This document shows positions 1 through 9,000 of a stretch of 32,060 nucleotides of DNA, piece by piece. The stretch's first letter is position 1, and each line of letters starts with the position of its first letter. A program made the position numbers and the translations under genes. Below the pieces are notes generated by a model. That model was not told the DNA's origin. It saw only the letters and a program-made list of their open reading frames with translations, and did no database searches. This DNA is from a virus. The stretch lies in IMG/VR virus record IMGVR_UViG_3300009164_000217, positions 1 to 32,060 of that record; one strand, 5' to 3'.

Positions 1-860
1 GCATATGCAGAAGGCCAAATCTTATAACGAGATTTTACTTTTTCTTTACAAGCATCTTCATTTACAAATTCTTCGGTTGCAACGTTTTTTGCTTTCCCGA
101 TTCTTTCTGGGTTTGGGTCTTCTTTTCTTTTTCTTCTTGCTGCTGCATCTTCTTCCTCATCGGACATATTTGCAGCCATTTTTGATGAACCACATTTTGG
201 TTTAGTATTTTGTCCTGGTTGTTTGGCACAAGGTTTCCCTGCATATCTGCCCCCCAACTGAACCCATCCTGGTTTTCCGTCACTTGACTTGCTTTTTGAA
301 AACCAATCGTGAAGAGATGAGTCACCAGATTTTGTTTCTTCACTAACACCTTTCATTTTTTCTGGTTTAATTAAATCAATAACTTCCAAAAAAGTATTGC
401 CATTTGCATCTTCAATGGTCACTGATTCATTTGCAGGATGTATTCTAGTAGTATTAAATTTAATTTGATTTTGTGTCAATCCTCCCGTGTTTATATTCCA
501 CATAACAGGACCATATTTACATTCTTTTTGCGATTCTTCTTTTTTACAGAGATTGCAATATCTTTTTTCCTCTTTTTCTTCTACCACATCTCTAAATTTT
601 TTGTGCTCTTTCTTTGCAGATGCCTCCATTTTTTTCAGACGAGTATAATAATCCGGAATTTCATTTAAATGCTGCAAAGCAATATCAGTTGCTAAAACTT
701 TATCACGAGTATGTTCGTGCTCGATTGGTATTCCCATCTCAAGTTGATTTTGTATAAAAGAAATATCAAGTCTGTGTTTTTTTGCTATTTCATCTACAGT
801 TTTATGTGATTTTAATTTTATTACTTTAGTTTCATCTATAAACTCTTTAAAATTTTTCAT
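1..860 (-). CDS. DUF5661-like / DUF5872-like fusion protein, 3' end cut by window edge
   Basis: The reading frame is open from the ATG at 860-858 to the left edge, giving 286 codons with no stop. Residues about 20-80 resemble DUF5661: an EIAKKH helix, then QLEMGIPIEHEHT and an IALQHLNEIPDYYTRLKK stretch. A middle part has CNLC (about 112-115) and a further Cys, possibly a metal site. From about residue 190 the chain matches DUF5872-type proteins: WFSKSKSSDGKPGWVQLGG, GGRYAGKPCAKQPGQ, KCGSSKMAAN, then a basic region with DPNP and KVKSRYKIWPSAYA. It lies 14 nt after the small terminase gene, with CTAAATA across that junction. In T4 the next gene would be the large terminase gp17, so this gene is an insertion at that point or gp17 lies further left. 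The biochemical role is unknown; family recognition is from memory. Confidence 0.85.
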   Translation of the reverse strand, partial: MKNFKEFIDETKVIKLKSHKTVDEIAKKHRLDISFIQNQLEMGIPIEHEHTRDKVLATDIALQHLNEIPDYYTRLKKMEASAKKEHKKFRDVVEEKEEKRYCNLCKKEESQKECKYGPVMWNINTGGLTQNQIKFNTTRIHPANESVTIEDANGNTFLEVIDLIKPEKMKGVSEETKSGDSSLHDWFSKSKSSDGKPGWVQLGGRYAGKPCAKQPGQNTKPKCGSSKMAANMSDEEEDAAARRKRKEDPNPERIGKAKNVATEEFVNEDACKEKVKSRYKIWPSAY

Positions 861-874
861 ATAAAACTTTCTAA

Positions 875-1297
875 CTATTTAGAATCTATGATTCCTTTCT
901 TGAGTAATTTTTGCAATTCTGCAGTAGAACCAATAAAAAGTGCATTCGTAACATTCTTTGGATTAGATTTATCTTCTTCTCTTATTTTTTTATTTTTTTG
1001 CTGTAACTCCATAAGTTTATCTACCACATCGGCCATACTTTTAATTCCTTGAAGAGCGACTTCAAAATCTCTTGCTTTTTCTGAACTTTGTGCTAATTCT
1101 AATATACTATCAATTGCTTCCTGGCCTTTTTCCAATAAGGCATAATAATGCCCTCTTGCATATTCATAATCAGCATCTAAATCATTCTTATCTGTTGGTC
1201 TAGATAATTTTGATGGAGATCTTTTTACAATTTCTTTTTCTATAGAAGTTGCTTCTATATCCAATGCTTGATTTATATCGTCAAATTTGTTATTCAT
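875..1297 (-). CDS. 16: Terminase small subunit, gp16-like
   Basis: This 140-residue protein is called the small terminase subunit, which regulates DNA packaging by the large subunit gp17. The N-terminal third is polar. A DADYEYARGHYYALLEKG segment (about residues 41-58) is followed by a long helical stretch through QSSEKARDFEVALQGIKS and DKLMELQQKNKKIREED, predicted coiled coil. That is the layout of T4 gp16 (164 residues), whose central helices form the oligomer. Its ATG overlaps the gp15 stop as ATGA, so translation is probably coupled. The position after gp13-gp14-gp15 is exactly as in T4. Sequence identity to T4 is low, so the call rests on architecture, order and similarity to marine T4-like versions. 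Confidence 0.85.
   Translation of the reverse strand: MNNKFDDINQALDIEATSIEKEIVKRSPSKLSRPTDKNDLDADYEYARGHYYALLEKGQEAIDSILELAQSSEKARDFEVALQGIKSMADVVDKLMELQQKNKKIREEDKSNPKNVTNALFIGSTAELQKLLKKGIIDSK
876..882 (-). promoter_or_regulatory. Putative late promoter motif CTAAATA
   Basis: The minus strand reads CTAAATAG across the gp16 stop codon, 16 nt upstream of the next ATG (860). It resembles the T4-type late promoter TATAAATA and the CTAAATA variant reported for cyanomyoviruses. The call is by motif and position only. Confidence 0.4.
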
Positions 1298-2346
1298 ACA
1301 TCAATACCTTTAGATGGACTATAAATTTTACCATCACCATAATCAAAACGATATTCGTCAAACCCAAAATCATCTGTTTGTTCAATCAAATTATCATCTG
1401 CAGCATTGATGAGATTTACAGATGAACCATTTAAATGTGAAACTACAGAAGAATCATCTCTACCTCTTAATACAGTAATAGTATTTCCAGATATAGATTT
1501 AATATACATTTCTTCGTCATCAATTTGTATATATGTATCTTCTACAAGAGAAGTTGCATTATTTACAATAAATTTAGTAATTTTATCATCTACATCTTGT
1601 GCAAGAGAGGTTGTATTGTCTGAATTATAATCTTTAATTGCTCTTGGTTCTGCAACATAACGAAGTTGCCTAGATGCATTTTTGGTTTCTGTATCAGAAT
1701 AATAATCTACCTGGACTTTTTTGATAAAGCCTTCTGTATTGTCTGGAATGGGACCAAACAAATAAGTTTTAGCAGTAAAACTTAAATCATAAATTATAAT
1801 TCTTTTTTCTTCATAACCACTATCATAATTATCTTTAAAATTAATATTTTCAAGTATCATAGGAATGTCTCTTTTTTCCCCTATAGAGGAAACCAAATTT
1901 ATTGTTAAATTGAAAGATGGTTGGAAATACGGAAGAATTTGCTCAATAATTTGCAAAGCATCATCATTATATTGAGTCATAATAGAAAGTTGAATGCCAA
2001 TATTATATGGAGCAGGCATAAAAACTTTCTTTACTACCTGATTATCTGTAGAACTTAATGCTTTAAAAGTTTGCATAGTAGAGACTTTTCTAGTATTATC
2101 GTATTGAATGCTAGTCATCTCAAATGCTAATCTTGGGAGAACGATAGAAACCCTATTTCTCAAATCTGGTTTTTGTTCTAATCTTGCCGTAAACTTCTCT
2201 ACTGGACCATATGCAATAGGAACTTTTATTGTACTATAATCACTGCCATCTTGTTTTTTGTGTTTAATGTTAATATTATTAAATAAGGTGCCAAATGCAA
2301 TTATAGTTTTTTTGACTATTTCGTGGTAATAGTATTCTCCTAGCAT
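1294..2346 (-). CDS. 15: Tail completion / sheath stabiliser, gp15-like
   Basis: T4 gp15 caps the tail and stabilises the sheath end, and joins the neck proteins gp13 and gp14. The N-terminus MLGEYYYHEIVKK followed by FGTLFNNINIKH parallels the T4 start, where a short aromatic segment precedes the GDLFSNIQIKR motif. The stretch with VPIAYGPVEKFTARL, then IVLPRLAFEM and IQYDNTRK is also typical. At 350 residues it is longer than T4 gp15 (272). The excess is mostly residues about 253-312, a module with IDDEEMYIKSISG and LRGRDDSSVVSHLNG that also occurs in the baseplate giants. The C-terminal tail (DEYRFDYGDGKIYSPSKG) is probably native. An AAGGA ribosome site sits about 7 nt before the ATG, and CTAAATA lies further upstream. 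Confidence 0.9.
   Translation of the reverse strand: MLGEYYYHEIVKKTIIAFGTLFNNINIKHKKQDGSDYSTIKVPIAYGPVEKFTARLEQKPDLRNRVSIVLPRLAFEMTSIQYDNTRKVSTMQTFKALSSTDNQVVKKVFMPAPYNIGIQLSIMTQYNDDALQIIEQILPYFQPSFNLTINLVSSIGEKRDIPMILENINFKDNYDSGYEEKRIIIYDLSFTAKTYLFGPIPDNTEGFIKKVQVDYYSDTETKNASRQLRYVAEPRAIKDYNSDNTTSLAQDVDDKITKFIVNNATSLVEDTYIQIDDEEMYIKSISGNTITVLRGRDDSSVVSHLNGSSVNLINAADDNLIEQTDDFGFDEYRFDYGDGKIYSPSKGIDV
1411..1590 (-). other. Inserted RG/H module within gp15
   Basis: Residues about 253-312 of gp15 form a compact unit: an IQIDDEEMYIKSISG strand pair, then TITVLRG, then a SHLNGSSV end. The same pattern (a D/E-rich strand, a following RG, then H and G) is seen in the gp7-position giant (about residues 100-130, 1520-1564, 2882-2932) and, more weakly, in the DUF4815 protein (about 2120-2159). 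Its function is unknown. Confidence 0.6.
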
Positions 2347-2366
2347 AATAATGTCCTTTTATTAAG

Positions 2367-2373
2367 TATTTAG
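2367..2373 (-). promoter_or_regulatory. Putative late promoter motif CTAAATA
   Basis: The 29-nt gap between gp14 and gp15 contains CTAAATA on the coding strand, 20 nt before the gp15 ATG, followed by an AAAGGA ribosome site. The motif resembles T4-type late promoters; this is inferred from motif and placement. Confidence 0.45.
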
Positions 2374-2375
2374 AT

Positions 2376-3791
2376 TTAAAAATCTCCAAAGGGGTTGCGC
2401 TCACTAAAATCCAAAAATTCATCTGCTTCTGATTCAATAGGAATGTTCTCTGCATATGGATCATATTCATCTTGTGTATTAACTGAAAGAAGTTTATAAT
2501 TGGAATTGGAACCACCAAAAGTAGTTCCAATTCCAACTATGGATTCACCTAAAGCAAAAGACCCACTTGCTATTTTAACTTTAAGTATCCTTGTATCATA
2601 ATCCCAATCAGCAACGTGTGCAGTTGTTCCTGTAGAAACACCTTTAACTACTTCATTAAATACATAATTTCCAGTAGAAACTCCAATAGGTGAAGAGAAA
2701 GAAATTGAGGGTATTGATGTATATCCAGATCCAGCATTACTATATCTAATGGCAGTTACTATTCCTAGAGAATTGATTACACATTCTGCTATTGCGTTTG
2801 TTCCGCCAGAAGGTGCTGTTGATATTGCTACTATAGGACTCGTAGAATACCCTACACCACCACTAACAATTTCAAATGGACTCAGAGAACCAGATGATAC
2901 GATTGCTGTTGCTATTGCACCAGAACCACTTGAACTCACAATTGTAACTGATGGTATAACTGTATATCCAATTCCTGGATTTATAATCATTATTTTATCA
3001 ATAGATTTTCCAGTTTGATTGGAACGACTTGTCATAATTGCAACTGCAGTTGCATTTATCCCCCCAACAATTGCGCGAGAAATTGAAATTGTTGGAGTTG
3101 CCAAATAACCAGTACCATCATTGATTAGATCAATTTTAGAAACTGAACCACCATACACGGCAGCAAGACTAGATGCGAGATTGATATTTGCAGATGCTGG
3201 TGCAGCATCAGATTTAACCATATTTAAAGTTGTAATGTATCCAAAATCTTTCACAGATTCATCAACTTCACTGATGCCTGTGTTGATATTTTCATCTGCT
3301 TCATAATCAAATACCTCGCATCTTAATTCATAAATATAAAGATTATTTAATTGATAAAATGAAGACTTTGCCTCTACATATTTAATTTCAAATATTGTAT
3401 TATCTAAAGGTAAATAAATTATATCACCTTCTTCAGGTCTTGTGGATACCTCTATTTCTTCACTACTTACAATAAAAGTACTAACAAAGTCTTCATATCT
3501 TTCTCTGGATATAATTAAAGTTAATTCATCAGTAGTTTGAACTCCAAATTTTGATAATATATCTCCCCTTCCACCAAATCCTTGATAATTCATTATATAA
3601 GCTTCTAATCTATATGAATCATCAAAGTTGGATACAGTTACTTCTTTTAATATATTACTTTTATTTACTATCTTTCTGGGCATATAGACAATATCTTGCC
3701 CAAACATTTTTAACTGCTCATTGATTAAATCTTGTACTAATCTTTGCTCACCGACAGTTCCATTTAAAAAATAAGGATTAAGTGGAGACAT
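2376..3791 (-). CDS. 14: Neck protein, gp14-like, with GxGY-repeat insertion
   Basis: gp14 with gp13 forms the neck that closes the filled head and receives the tail. The N-terminal part (MSPLNPYFLNG, then QRLVQDLINEQLKMFGQD, VYMPRK, YIMNYQGFGGRGDILSKFG and RPEEGDIIYLP) is the conserved core of T4-like gp14, and the acidic C-terminal tail ending RNPFGDF is also typical. At 471 residues it is nearly twice T4 gp14 (256). Residues about 215-370 are four GxGY repeats (GTGY 226, GIGY 273, GVGY 312, GSGY 354), followed by a TAHVADWDYDTRILKV segment and SFALGESIVG (about 390-420). These look like inserted beta-rich modules shared with the baseplate proteins. The start lies 4 nt after the gp13 stop. 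Confidence 0.9.
   Translation of the reverse strand: MSPLNPYFLNGTVGEQRLVQDLINEQLKMFGQDIVYMPRKIVNKSNILKEVTVSNFDDSYRLEAYIMNYQGFGGRGDILSKFGVQTTDELTLIISRERYEDFVSTFIVSSEEIEVSTRPEEGDIIYLPLDNTIFEIKYVEAKSSFYQLNNLYIYELRCEVFDYEADENINTGISEVDESVKDFGYITTLNMVKSDAAPASANINLASSLAAVYGGSVSKIDLINDGTGYLATPTISISRAIVGGINATAVAIMTSRSNQTGKSIDKIMIINPGIGYTVIPSVTIVSSSGSGAIATAIVSSGSLSPFEIVSGGVGYSTSPIVAISTAPSGGTNAIAECVINSLGIVTAIRYSNAGSGYTSIPSISFSSPIGVSTGNYVFNEVVKGVSTGTTAHVADWDYDTRILKVKIASGSFALGESIVGIGTTFGGSNSNYKLLSVNTQDEYDPYAENIPIESEADEFLDFSERNPFGDF
2682..3149 (-). other. Four-copy GxGY repeat insertion inside gp14
   Basis: Each copy follows one plan: a short strand (such as IDLIND, IMIINP or FEIVSG), then GxGY, then a P-x-[IV]-x-[IV] strand, then a small-residue-rich G/A segment. 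Successive copies are spaced about 46, 39 and 42 residues. The same unit occurs in gp8, the gp7-position giant and the DUF4815 protein. T4 gp14 is too short to contain it. Confidence 0.75.
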
Positions 3792-3795
3792 ATTA

Positions 3796-4611
3796 TCAAC
3801 CTATCATATCCATTGGAGGAGTTTCATACTCATCCTTGAGTTGTTTTTCAGCTTCTTCTACTTCCCTTATTCCATCATTTAAAATTCTTTCTCCATTAAA
3901 TTGAATACCACCAGGAAGAGATACATTATTAAACTTAGTTAAATTGACACCCCATTGTCTTTTCATCAAAGCAGTTAAATATTTTTTTAACCACCAATCG
4001 TTATAAATGCTTGGTGCATCTGAAGGATCTATTAATCTATAGCAATCAAAAATTAAATAATTATTTGGACCCATTTGGCTCCAATCAATATCCATATATA
4101 ATCTATGATTTTTTTTATTGAATCTAATTTGAATATCTGGAGTAATAATTCTACTCAAATCTTCAAGATATGTTTTTACCATTGCATAGTTTAATAGATC
4201 GAGTGCTCCATAATAATACAAATCATTCAAGAACAGTTGGTATTTGATATTAAATAGACCACTGGATATTGTACTAGAATCTACTTTAAATACATTATTC
4301 ACACCAATTACGTGATCTGGCAACTGCAAAAAGTTATTTGTTTCCGTATATCTTACGGTTGTTATTCCTACTACCGAAGATGCAGTTGAAGTTGTAACAC
4401 CAGTTCTTATTGTATCTAATTGTGTTTGGTCTAATTTGTGCTTTAGAAATACTTTTTCAATGCCATCATAATGCCTTTCATTAAAATATTGAATAGCATC
4501 ATCTACCAAATCATCAATTTGATCATCTTCAATATTAATTTCTAGAACGGGATAACCAAGTCTTCTTAAACAATAATCAATTAATCCTTGGCGAGATGAT
4601 GGTTGTGCCAT
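3796..4611 (-). CDS. 13: Neck protein, gp13-like
   Basis: gp13 is the partner of gp14 in the head-completion and neck ring. The 271-residue protein starts MAQPSSRQGLIDYCLRRLG and continues PVLEINIEDDQIDDLVDDAI then QYFNERHYDGIEKVF, the standard N-terminus of marine T4-like gp13. A middle section with LPDHVIGVNNVFKV, then DLYYYGALDLLNYAMVKTYL and HRLYMDIDW is also typical. T4 gp13 is somewhat longer (309). It directly precedes gp14. A purine-rich AAGGAAGG ribosome site ends 10 nt before the ATG. An ATAAATA motif lies about 23 nt upstream, over the end of the preceding gene. Confidence 0.92.
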   Translation of the reverse strand: MAQPSSRQGLIDYCLRRLGYPVLEINIEDDQIDDLVDDAIQYFNERHYDGIEKVFLKHKLDQTQLDTIRTGVTTSTASSVVGITTVRYTETNNFLQLPDHVIGVNNVFKVDSSTISSGLFNIKYQLFLNDLYYYGALDLLNYAMVKTYLEDLSRIITPDIQIRFNKKNHRLYMDIDWSQMGPNNYLIFDCYRLIDPSDAPSIYNDWWLKKYLTALMKRQWGVNLTKFNNVSLPGGIQFNGERILNDGIREVEEAEKQLKDEYETPPMDMIG

Positions 4612-4629
4612 TATTTGAATACCTTCCTT

Positions 4630-4821
4630 TTAATATTTATCAGTAGTTTCTTCTTTTAATTCTTTTATTTTTTCCAATAATTCACATCTTTCTTTTTCAA
4701 AATCTTTAATTAAAGATTGAATTTTTGATTCCAATACAATATTTTCAATTGAAAGTGAAGATATTTTTTGCGAATATGTATTTATTAGAATTGTTACATC
4801 AATATCATTTTCATTATTCAT
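4630..4821 (-). CDS. Small coiled-coil protein, 63 aa, unknown
   Basis: An ATG at 4839 would give 69 residues but overlaps the preceding gene by 17 nt and has no ribosome site. The inner ATG at 4821 is preferred. It follows the upstream stop by one base (TAA-A-ATG), and GGAGGG lies 10 nt before it. The resulting 63-residue protein (MNNENDIDVTILINTY...) is almost entirely helical and charged, with heptad-like spacing through KISSLSIENIVLESKI and IKDFEKERCELLEKI, so it probably forms a coiled coil. Similar short coiled-coil proteins sit beside fibre-like genes in marine myoviruses. No specific function is recognised. Confidence 0.75.
   Translation of the reverse strand: MNNENDIDVTILINTYSQKISSLSIENIVLESKIQSLIKDFEKERCELLEKIKELKEETTDKY
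4634..4640 (-). promoter_or_regulatory. Putative late promoter motif ATAAATA upstream of gp13
   Basis: The minus strand reads GATAAATATT over the stop region of the 63-residue gene, 22 nt before the gp13 ATG. It matches seven of the eight positions of the T4 late promoter TATAAATA. It is partly coding sequence (DKY-stop), so chance is possible. Confidence 0.35.
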
Positions 4822-4822
4822 T

Positions 4823-5458
4823 TTAATATTGCCCTCCATCTATTATGTTTGTCCAAACCGGAACATTTGAATTATCTGTTGTCAAAATATAATTTGAAGT
4901 AGACGCATATCCAACTTCTGGAGAATTAGTACTAATCAATTTGCCAGCAGAATTAAAATACGCAGATCCTCTAGTGCTAATTCCAGAAAAAATAGTATCT
5001 CCATAAATTTGAAGATCTCCTTTAATTATTACCTTACCTCCGGTGTTTATTCCAACTGGATAGGGATCAATATATAAAGTATCTCCAGATCCAGGCAAAG
5101 ATGAAATTATATTTGAATCAATTTTAACGTTATCAAATATTGCACCACCAGCATTTGTAATAGATCCAGCGATATTTACCTTCCCCAAAAAAGAAGATAT
5201 TCCAATAAAAGTGTTTAAATTTGTACTTACTTGCCCAAGTGTAGTATTTCCATTTACAGTCAATGTTCCAACTAAAACCGGATTGCTAGTTGCCTGCCAT
5301 TTTAATGTAGTGGAATTGAACACCAAAACCATTCCACCAACTTGTCCATTACTTACATCAACATCAGAAAGTTGATATAATTTTCCTCCCGCTACAATAG
5401 ATGTAGCGGGAACTTTAATTGCGTTTTCCGATCCAAGTCTTACTCTTATATCTGCCAT
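4823..5458 (-). CDS. Fibre-like virion structural protein, 211 aa
   Basis: The protein begins MADIRVRLGSENAIKVPA and has a LSDVDVSNGQVGGMVLVF segment followed by LKWQATSN (about residues 30-58), a pattern common in short tail-fibre or decoration proteins of marine T4-like phages. After it comes a regular beta-rich stretch: LVGTLTVNGNTTLGQVS, FLGKVNIAGSITNAGGAIFD, then KVIIKGDLQIYGDTIFSGIS. Such alternating hydrophobic, glycine-rich repeats fit a triple-stranded or beta-helical fibre shaft. It starts 2 nt after the 114-residue gene and lies between the baseplate and neck genes, where T4 has gp10-gp12 and wac. A fibre or whisker-like role is inferred; no receptor-binding tip is recognisable. 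Confidence 0.7.
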   Translation of the reverse strand: MADIRVRLGSENAIKVPATSIVAGGKLYQLSDVDVSNGQVGGMVLVFNSTTLKWQATSNPVLVGTLTVNGNTTLGQVSTNLNTFIGISSFLGKVNIAGSITNAGGAIFDNVKIDSNIISSLPGSGDTLYIDPYPVGINTGGKVIIKGDLQIYGDTIFSGISTRGSAYFNSAGKLISTNSPEVGYASTSNYILTTDNSNVPVWTNIIDGGQY

Positions 5459-5460
5459 TT

Positions 5461-5805
5461 TTATACCGTAGTAATACCAGCAGCAACAATCGCACTCCCT
5501 TCTACAACTCTGGTTTTAATGGAAAGGGGATCTACCAGTAAAATATCATAGGAATATCTTCCTGATCTTATTGTAGATGTTATTGAAGATCCTAAAGAAA
5601 TTGTCAATTTACCAAAAGCTCTATTGGTAAATGAAACGACAAAATTGGCAGTAGTTTTTGATGATGCTGGACTTTTTTTAATGGAGGAATATGCAGTATA
5701 TCCAGTCAAATCCAATGGAGTATTTGAAGTGGTTTCAAAATCAAATGTTTGGGTAAAATCAGTTCCCGAATTAATTATGATATTACTAACATAAGAAGCT
5801 GCCAT
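5461..5805 (-). CDS. Small beta-sandwich virion protein, 114 aa
   Basis: The 114-residue chain is predicted all-beta: NIIINSGTDFTQTFDFE, then LDLTGYTAYSSIKKS, a FGKLTISLGSSIT strand, then GRYSYDILLVD and VVEGSAIVAAGIT. The layout (DLTGYT, a polar strand, GxLxIxL, then GxYxYxL and a closing EGSAIV strand) resembles the N-terminal domain of BppU-like baseplate proteins and similar small structural proteins in marine myoviruses. It sits directly before the fibre-like gene and probably belongs to the same assembly. The resemblance is at the level of fold pattern only. Confidence 0.7.
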   Translation of the reverse strand: MAASYVSNIIINSGTDFTQTFDFETTSNTPLDLTGYTAYSSIKKSPASSKTTANFVVSFTNRAFGKLTISLGSSITSTIRSGRYSYDILLVDPLSIKTRVVEGSAIVAAGITTV

Positions 5806-5832
5806 TATTTAAAATTTTAATACTTTCTAATA

Positions 5833-5839
5833 TATTTAG
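5833..5839 (-). promoter_or_regulatory. Putative late promoter motif CTAAATA upstream of the 114-aa gene
   Basis: CTAAATA lies across the stop codon of the 73-residue gene, 27 nt upstream of the 114-residue gene. The 30-nt gap has no clear ribosome site. The call is by motif and position. Confidence 0.42.
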
Positions 5840-6057
5840 GTTTTGTTAAAAACTAATTGAATCAATAAATCCTTTATCATATCAATGTCTTTTTTGATAT
5901 TCTCCATATCAGTTTCCAGTTGTTTTGATTTTTCTATTTCTTTTAATTTATTTTCTTTTGCTCTCAAATATCTTTCATAATCACTATCGGAGCAATTTAT
6001 AATTGCTCCGGATTTTTCATCACGAAATAATGATTTATTATTTTCAACAGGAATCAT
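5836..6057 (-). CDS. Small conserved phage protein, 73 aa
   Basis: It starts MIPVENNKSLFRDEKSGAII, followed by a CSDSDYERYLRAKENKLKEIE helix and a charged coiled coil to the end. Short proteins with this N-terminus (PVENNxxLxRDxxSGAIIN) are familiar next to structural genes in marine T4-like phages. The ATG overlaps the stop of the 2505-residue gene as ATGA, so it is probably translated by coupling. The role is unknown; it may be a small scaffold or trimerising element for the neighbouring virion proteins. Confidence 0.82.
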   Translation of the reverse strand: MIPVENNKSLFRDEKSGAIINCSDSDYERYLRAKENKLKEIEKSKQLETDMENIKKDIDMIKDLLIQLVFNKT

Positions 6058-9000
6058 GATTTTGTTGCGATTGCTCTCAAGTCTTTAATTTTTGGATAAA
6101 GTGCTTGATTTGTTCCAGACATTAAAATTTTGATTTGGAATCCATTAAAAGGTGCTAAATTATGAGCAGTAAATTCATAACTACCTAAGTCATTAAAATT
6201 AACAGAAGGTATTATAAATTTATCCGGAAGGCCATTATTGTCTTTTGGATCAATTACATCCCCATTATTATTTAAGTTTGGGTAACCTGGGAACAATTCA
6301 AATCCTTGTTGTTGAGATGAGGTATCATCTCTCATCAATCTATACATTACTCTAATATCACTAGAAGCATCTCTATATGCATCAAATAATACCATCAAAT
6401 TATCTGCAGATTGCTTCAATTTAATAATTTTTGACACATAAATTGCAGCATGTGGATCATCAGTTAAACTATTAACACTAGAATCTGCAGCATAATTTGA
6501 TACTGGAGAATTTAATCTAGACATAATAGTAATAATATTTACTCTATCCAAATCAATCATTGGAGATACTTTTGGATCTCCAGTAGAAAGTATCATTTCT
6601 AATGTAAATGATTTTGCTCCTGGATAATTTCCAAGATTATTGGATTCATTTATTTTAGAAGCAATAATTCTAGTAGAATTTAAAATATTATTTGAATTTA
6701 ATGAAATATCTTCAAATCCTTGATCCACAAATGATGCCTCAGTTCCGTCAGCACTTGTTCCAGAGAAAGTTCTAATTCTGGCACTAATTTCAGTAGTTTG
6801 TGGTAATAACGTTTGTATATTTGGTCTTATGATACTGAATGGAATATTTTGTGATGCTTTGGGACCTTTTTCAAATCCAACTACTGGACTTGTTGATTCA
6901 TATGTTCCCCCAGATTTTCTTTGAGAGAAAAATAGTTCTGGATATCCATTTACATTAGAAGTAGTTCTATCCGCACCATCAGAAGATGTATCTAATATTA
7001 GGTTATATTCATCTAAATCAATATTATATAAATCAGAAATTGTGTGAGTTTTATTGATTCTCTTTAAAGATACTCCATTAAGTTCATATTTAAATACCAA
7101 ATCATTTGCGGAGTACGATCCGGCAATTTGACCTCTAGTGATTCCTGTCAAACTATTAGTCGAAGTATTTACCCCCGTATAACCTATTATTTCATTTTTA
7201 ATACTAATATAACCAGTATTTGCTGAACTGACTGCAATATTTTCAAAAATTGTAAATATTGCAGCAGAAGATGATAATGGAAGATCTGAAGTTGAAGAAG
7301 AACTATATGATGAAGATAATTTTAATGGCGACAAATCAGGCTCAATTCCACTTAAAGTAACTTTGTTCTGTGGAGAATACATTCCGTGATTATTATGATT
7401 CACTTTAATTCTCAGACCAGTAGTAATATCAATAAGTGAGGTTACACTTGCATTCGCCATTGTGACAATACCAGTTTGTCCATTATAGGTAATATATTTT
7501 GTCGAATCTGTGGAATCAATTTTTCCTTGAATGTTATCTATAATTAAAGAATTTATTGAAGTGATAATACCAGCAGTATTTGGAATTGTAATAAGAAGAT
7601 TTTTTCCCAGATTTCCGGTATCCGTGGAAGCAATACTTAATACATCACCAATTGCATAACCAGTTCCTCCGACCGAAACTGTTGCAGCTACTGCAACACC
7701 ACCAATTATAGTAAGATTTGCTTTGGCACCTTGACCATAACCACTGACAGCGACTAAATTTTTATTTTGGAATGTAACAGATCCACTTGTATAACCACTT
7801 CCGGTATTTGTTATTGTTAATGTCCCTGTTGCTCCAGTGCTGATTCCACCCAAAACTGATCTTAATTTTCCAGAGAAATTGGAATTATTTTTTTGTAAAA
7901 TTTGAACTCCATTAATTAGATTTGCTTGATTGGCAGCAGAAATACTAGTTCCAATTCCAACTAGACTTGATTTGGAATACATTTGGATTGGATTTGGTCT
8001 CAGTGCTGCAATTTGATTATTTCCAATATCTAAATTTGGATTATAGAATCTCACAGACGCAGAACTTGTCACAAAATTTGCACGATAAAGTGTCATTTTT
8101 AAATCTTCAAGTTGACTTGCATCCCAAGTAGAACCATTTTGTGATTTAAATAAAGAACCAAGAAGTGGTTGTTGTGCAACTACAATTCTTTCTGCTTCTG
8201 GCCTAGTTAAAGTTGAAATATCAGTTTCAGTCATTCTCGAAATCCAAACATTATACTCATCTGAAGCAGAAAGGAGAACAATTGCATATGAATTTGCAGT
8301 CTCAAGATAAACAGGAGATGGGAATGTAAAGGTAGTTGGAACAGAAGCATCATTTGAAATATAAACTTTGTCTGGATCCAAAATAACTTCGGCAAATGGT
8401 AGAATGGTTTGTGTTGGCAAACCAGTACTCATTGTTCTTACTTGTAGAGTAACTGGAAGATTATTTGTAGATTTTGACTTGAAGAAAATATCACATTTTG
8501 TTACATATACTCCATTCGGATCCGATACTTCAAATGATTCTGCAAGTGGATCTACCCATCTAGTCTGAGTTACAGTTCTGTTTATGAATGATGTGCTTGC
8601 CACAAGTCTTGTGTCTGTTTCTGATGTTTTTCTGTCATCAGTTTTTACATCTCTAGAAATATTTGCATTACGAATGCGAAGAGTAGTTGATTCTACATTA
8701 TCTAATGTGCCACTTGATGAGAAATTAGTTTCCGCAGAACTTTGAGCAAATCCAGAAATTGTAGAATTTGTTGAGCTTGTAGTGAGTGTAAATGTTTTAT
8801 TTCCTGTAGTAAATACTGGAGTTGATGGTGAAGTTGGATCTGGAATAAATAGTGATCCAATAAAAGATCCAGAATTATCACTAATCAATCTAAGATTTTT
8901 TATGTCTGCAATTGCTCCACTAGTTTGTCCAATTAAACGCATTCCATTGGAAACACAACCATAAAAACTAGAATTTGATTGCAATTCTAAACTTGCAGTA

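Noticed and set aside
62-349. Minus-strand frame of 95 codons at the left edge
   Set aside because: It lies in another frame of the continuous DUF5661-DUF5872 reading frame that runs from 860 to the edge with recognisable motifs; the 95-codon frame has none.
2279-2536. Minus-strand frame of 85 codons spanning the gp14-gp15 junction
   Set aside because: It overlaps the ends of two well-supported genes in a third frame and has no coding signal of its own.
4822-4839. Upstream ATG for the small coiled-coil gene (adds MEGNIK)
   Set aside because: It overlaps the preceding gene and lacks a ribosome site, while the ATG at 4821 follows the stop by one base with GGAGGG at proper spacing.
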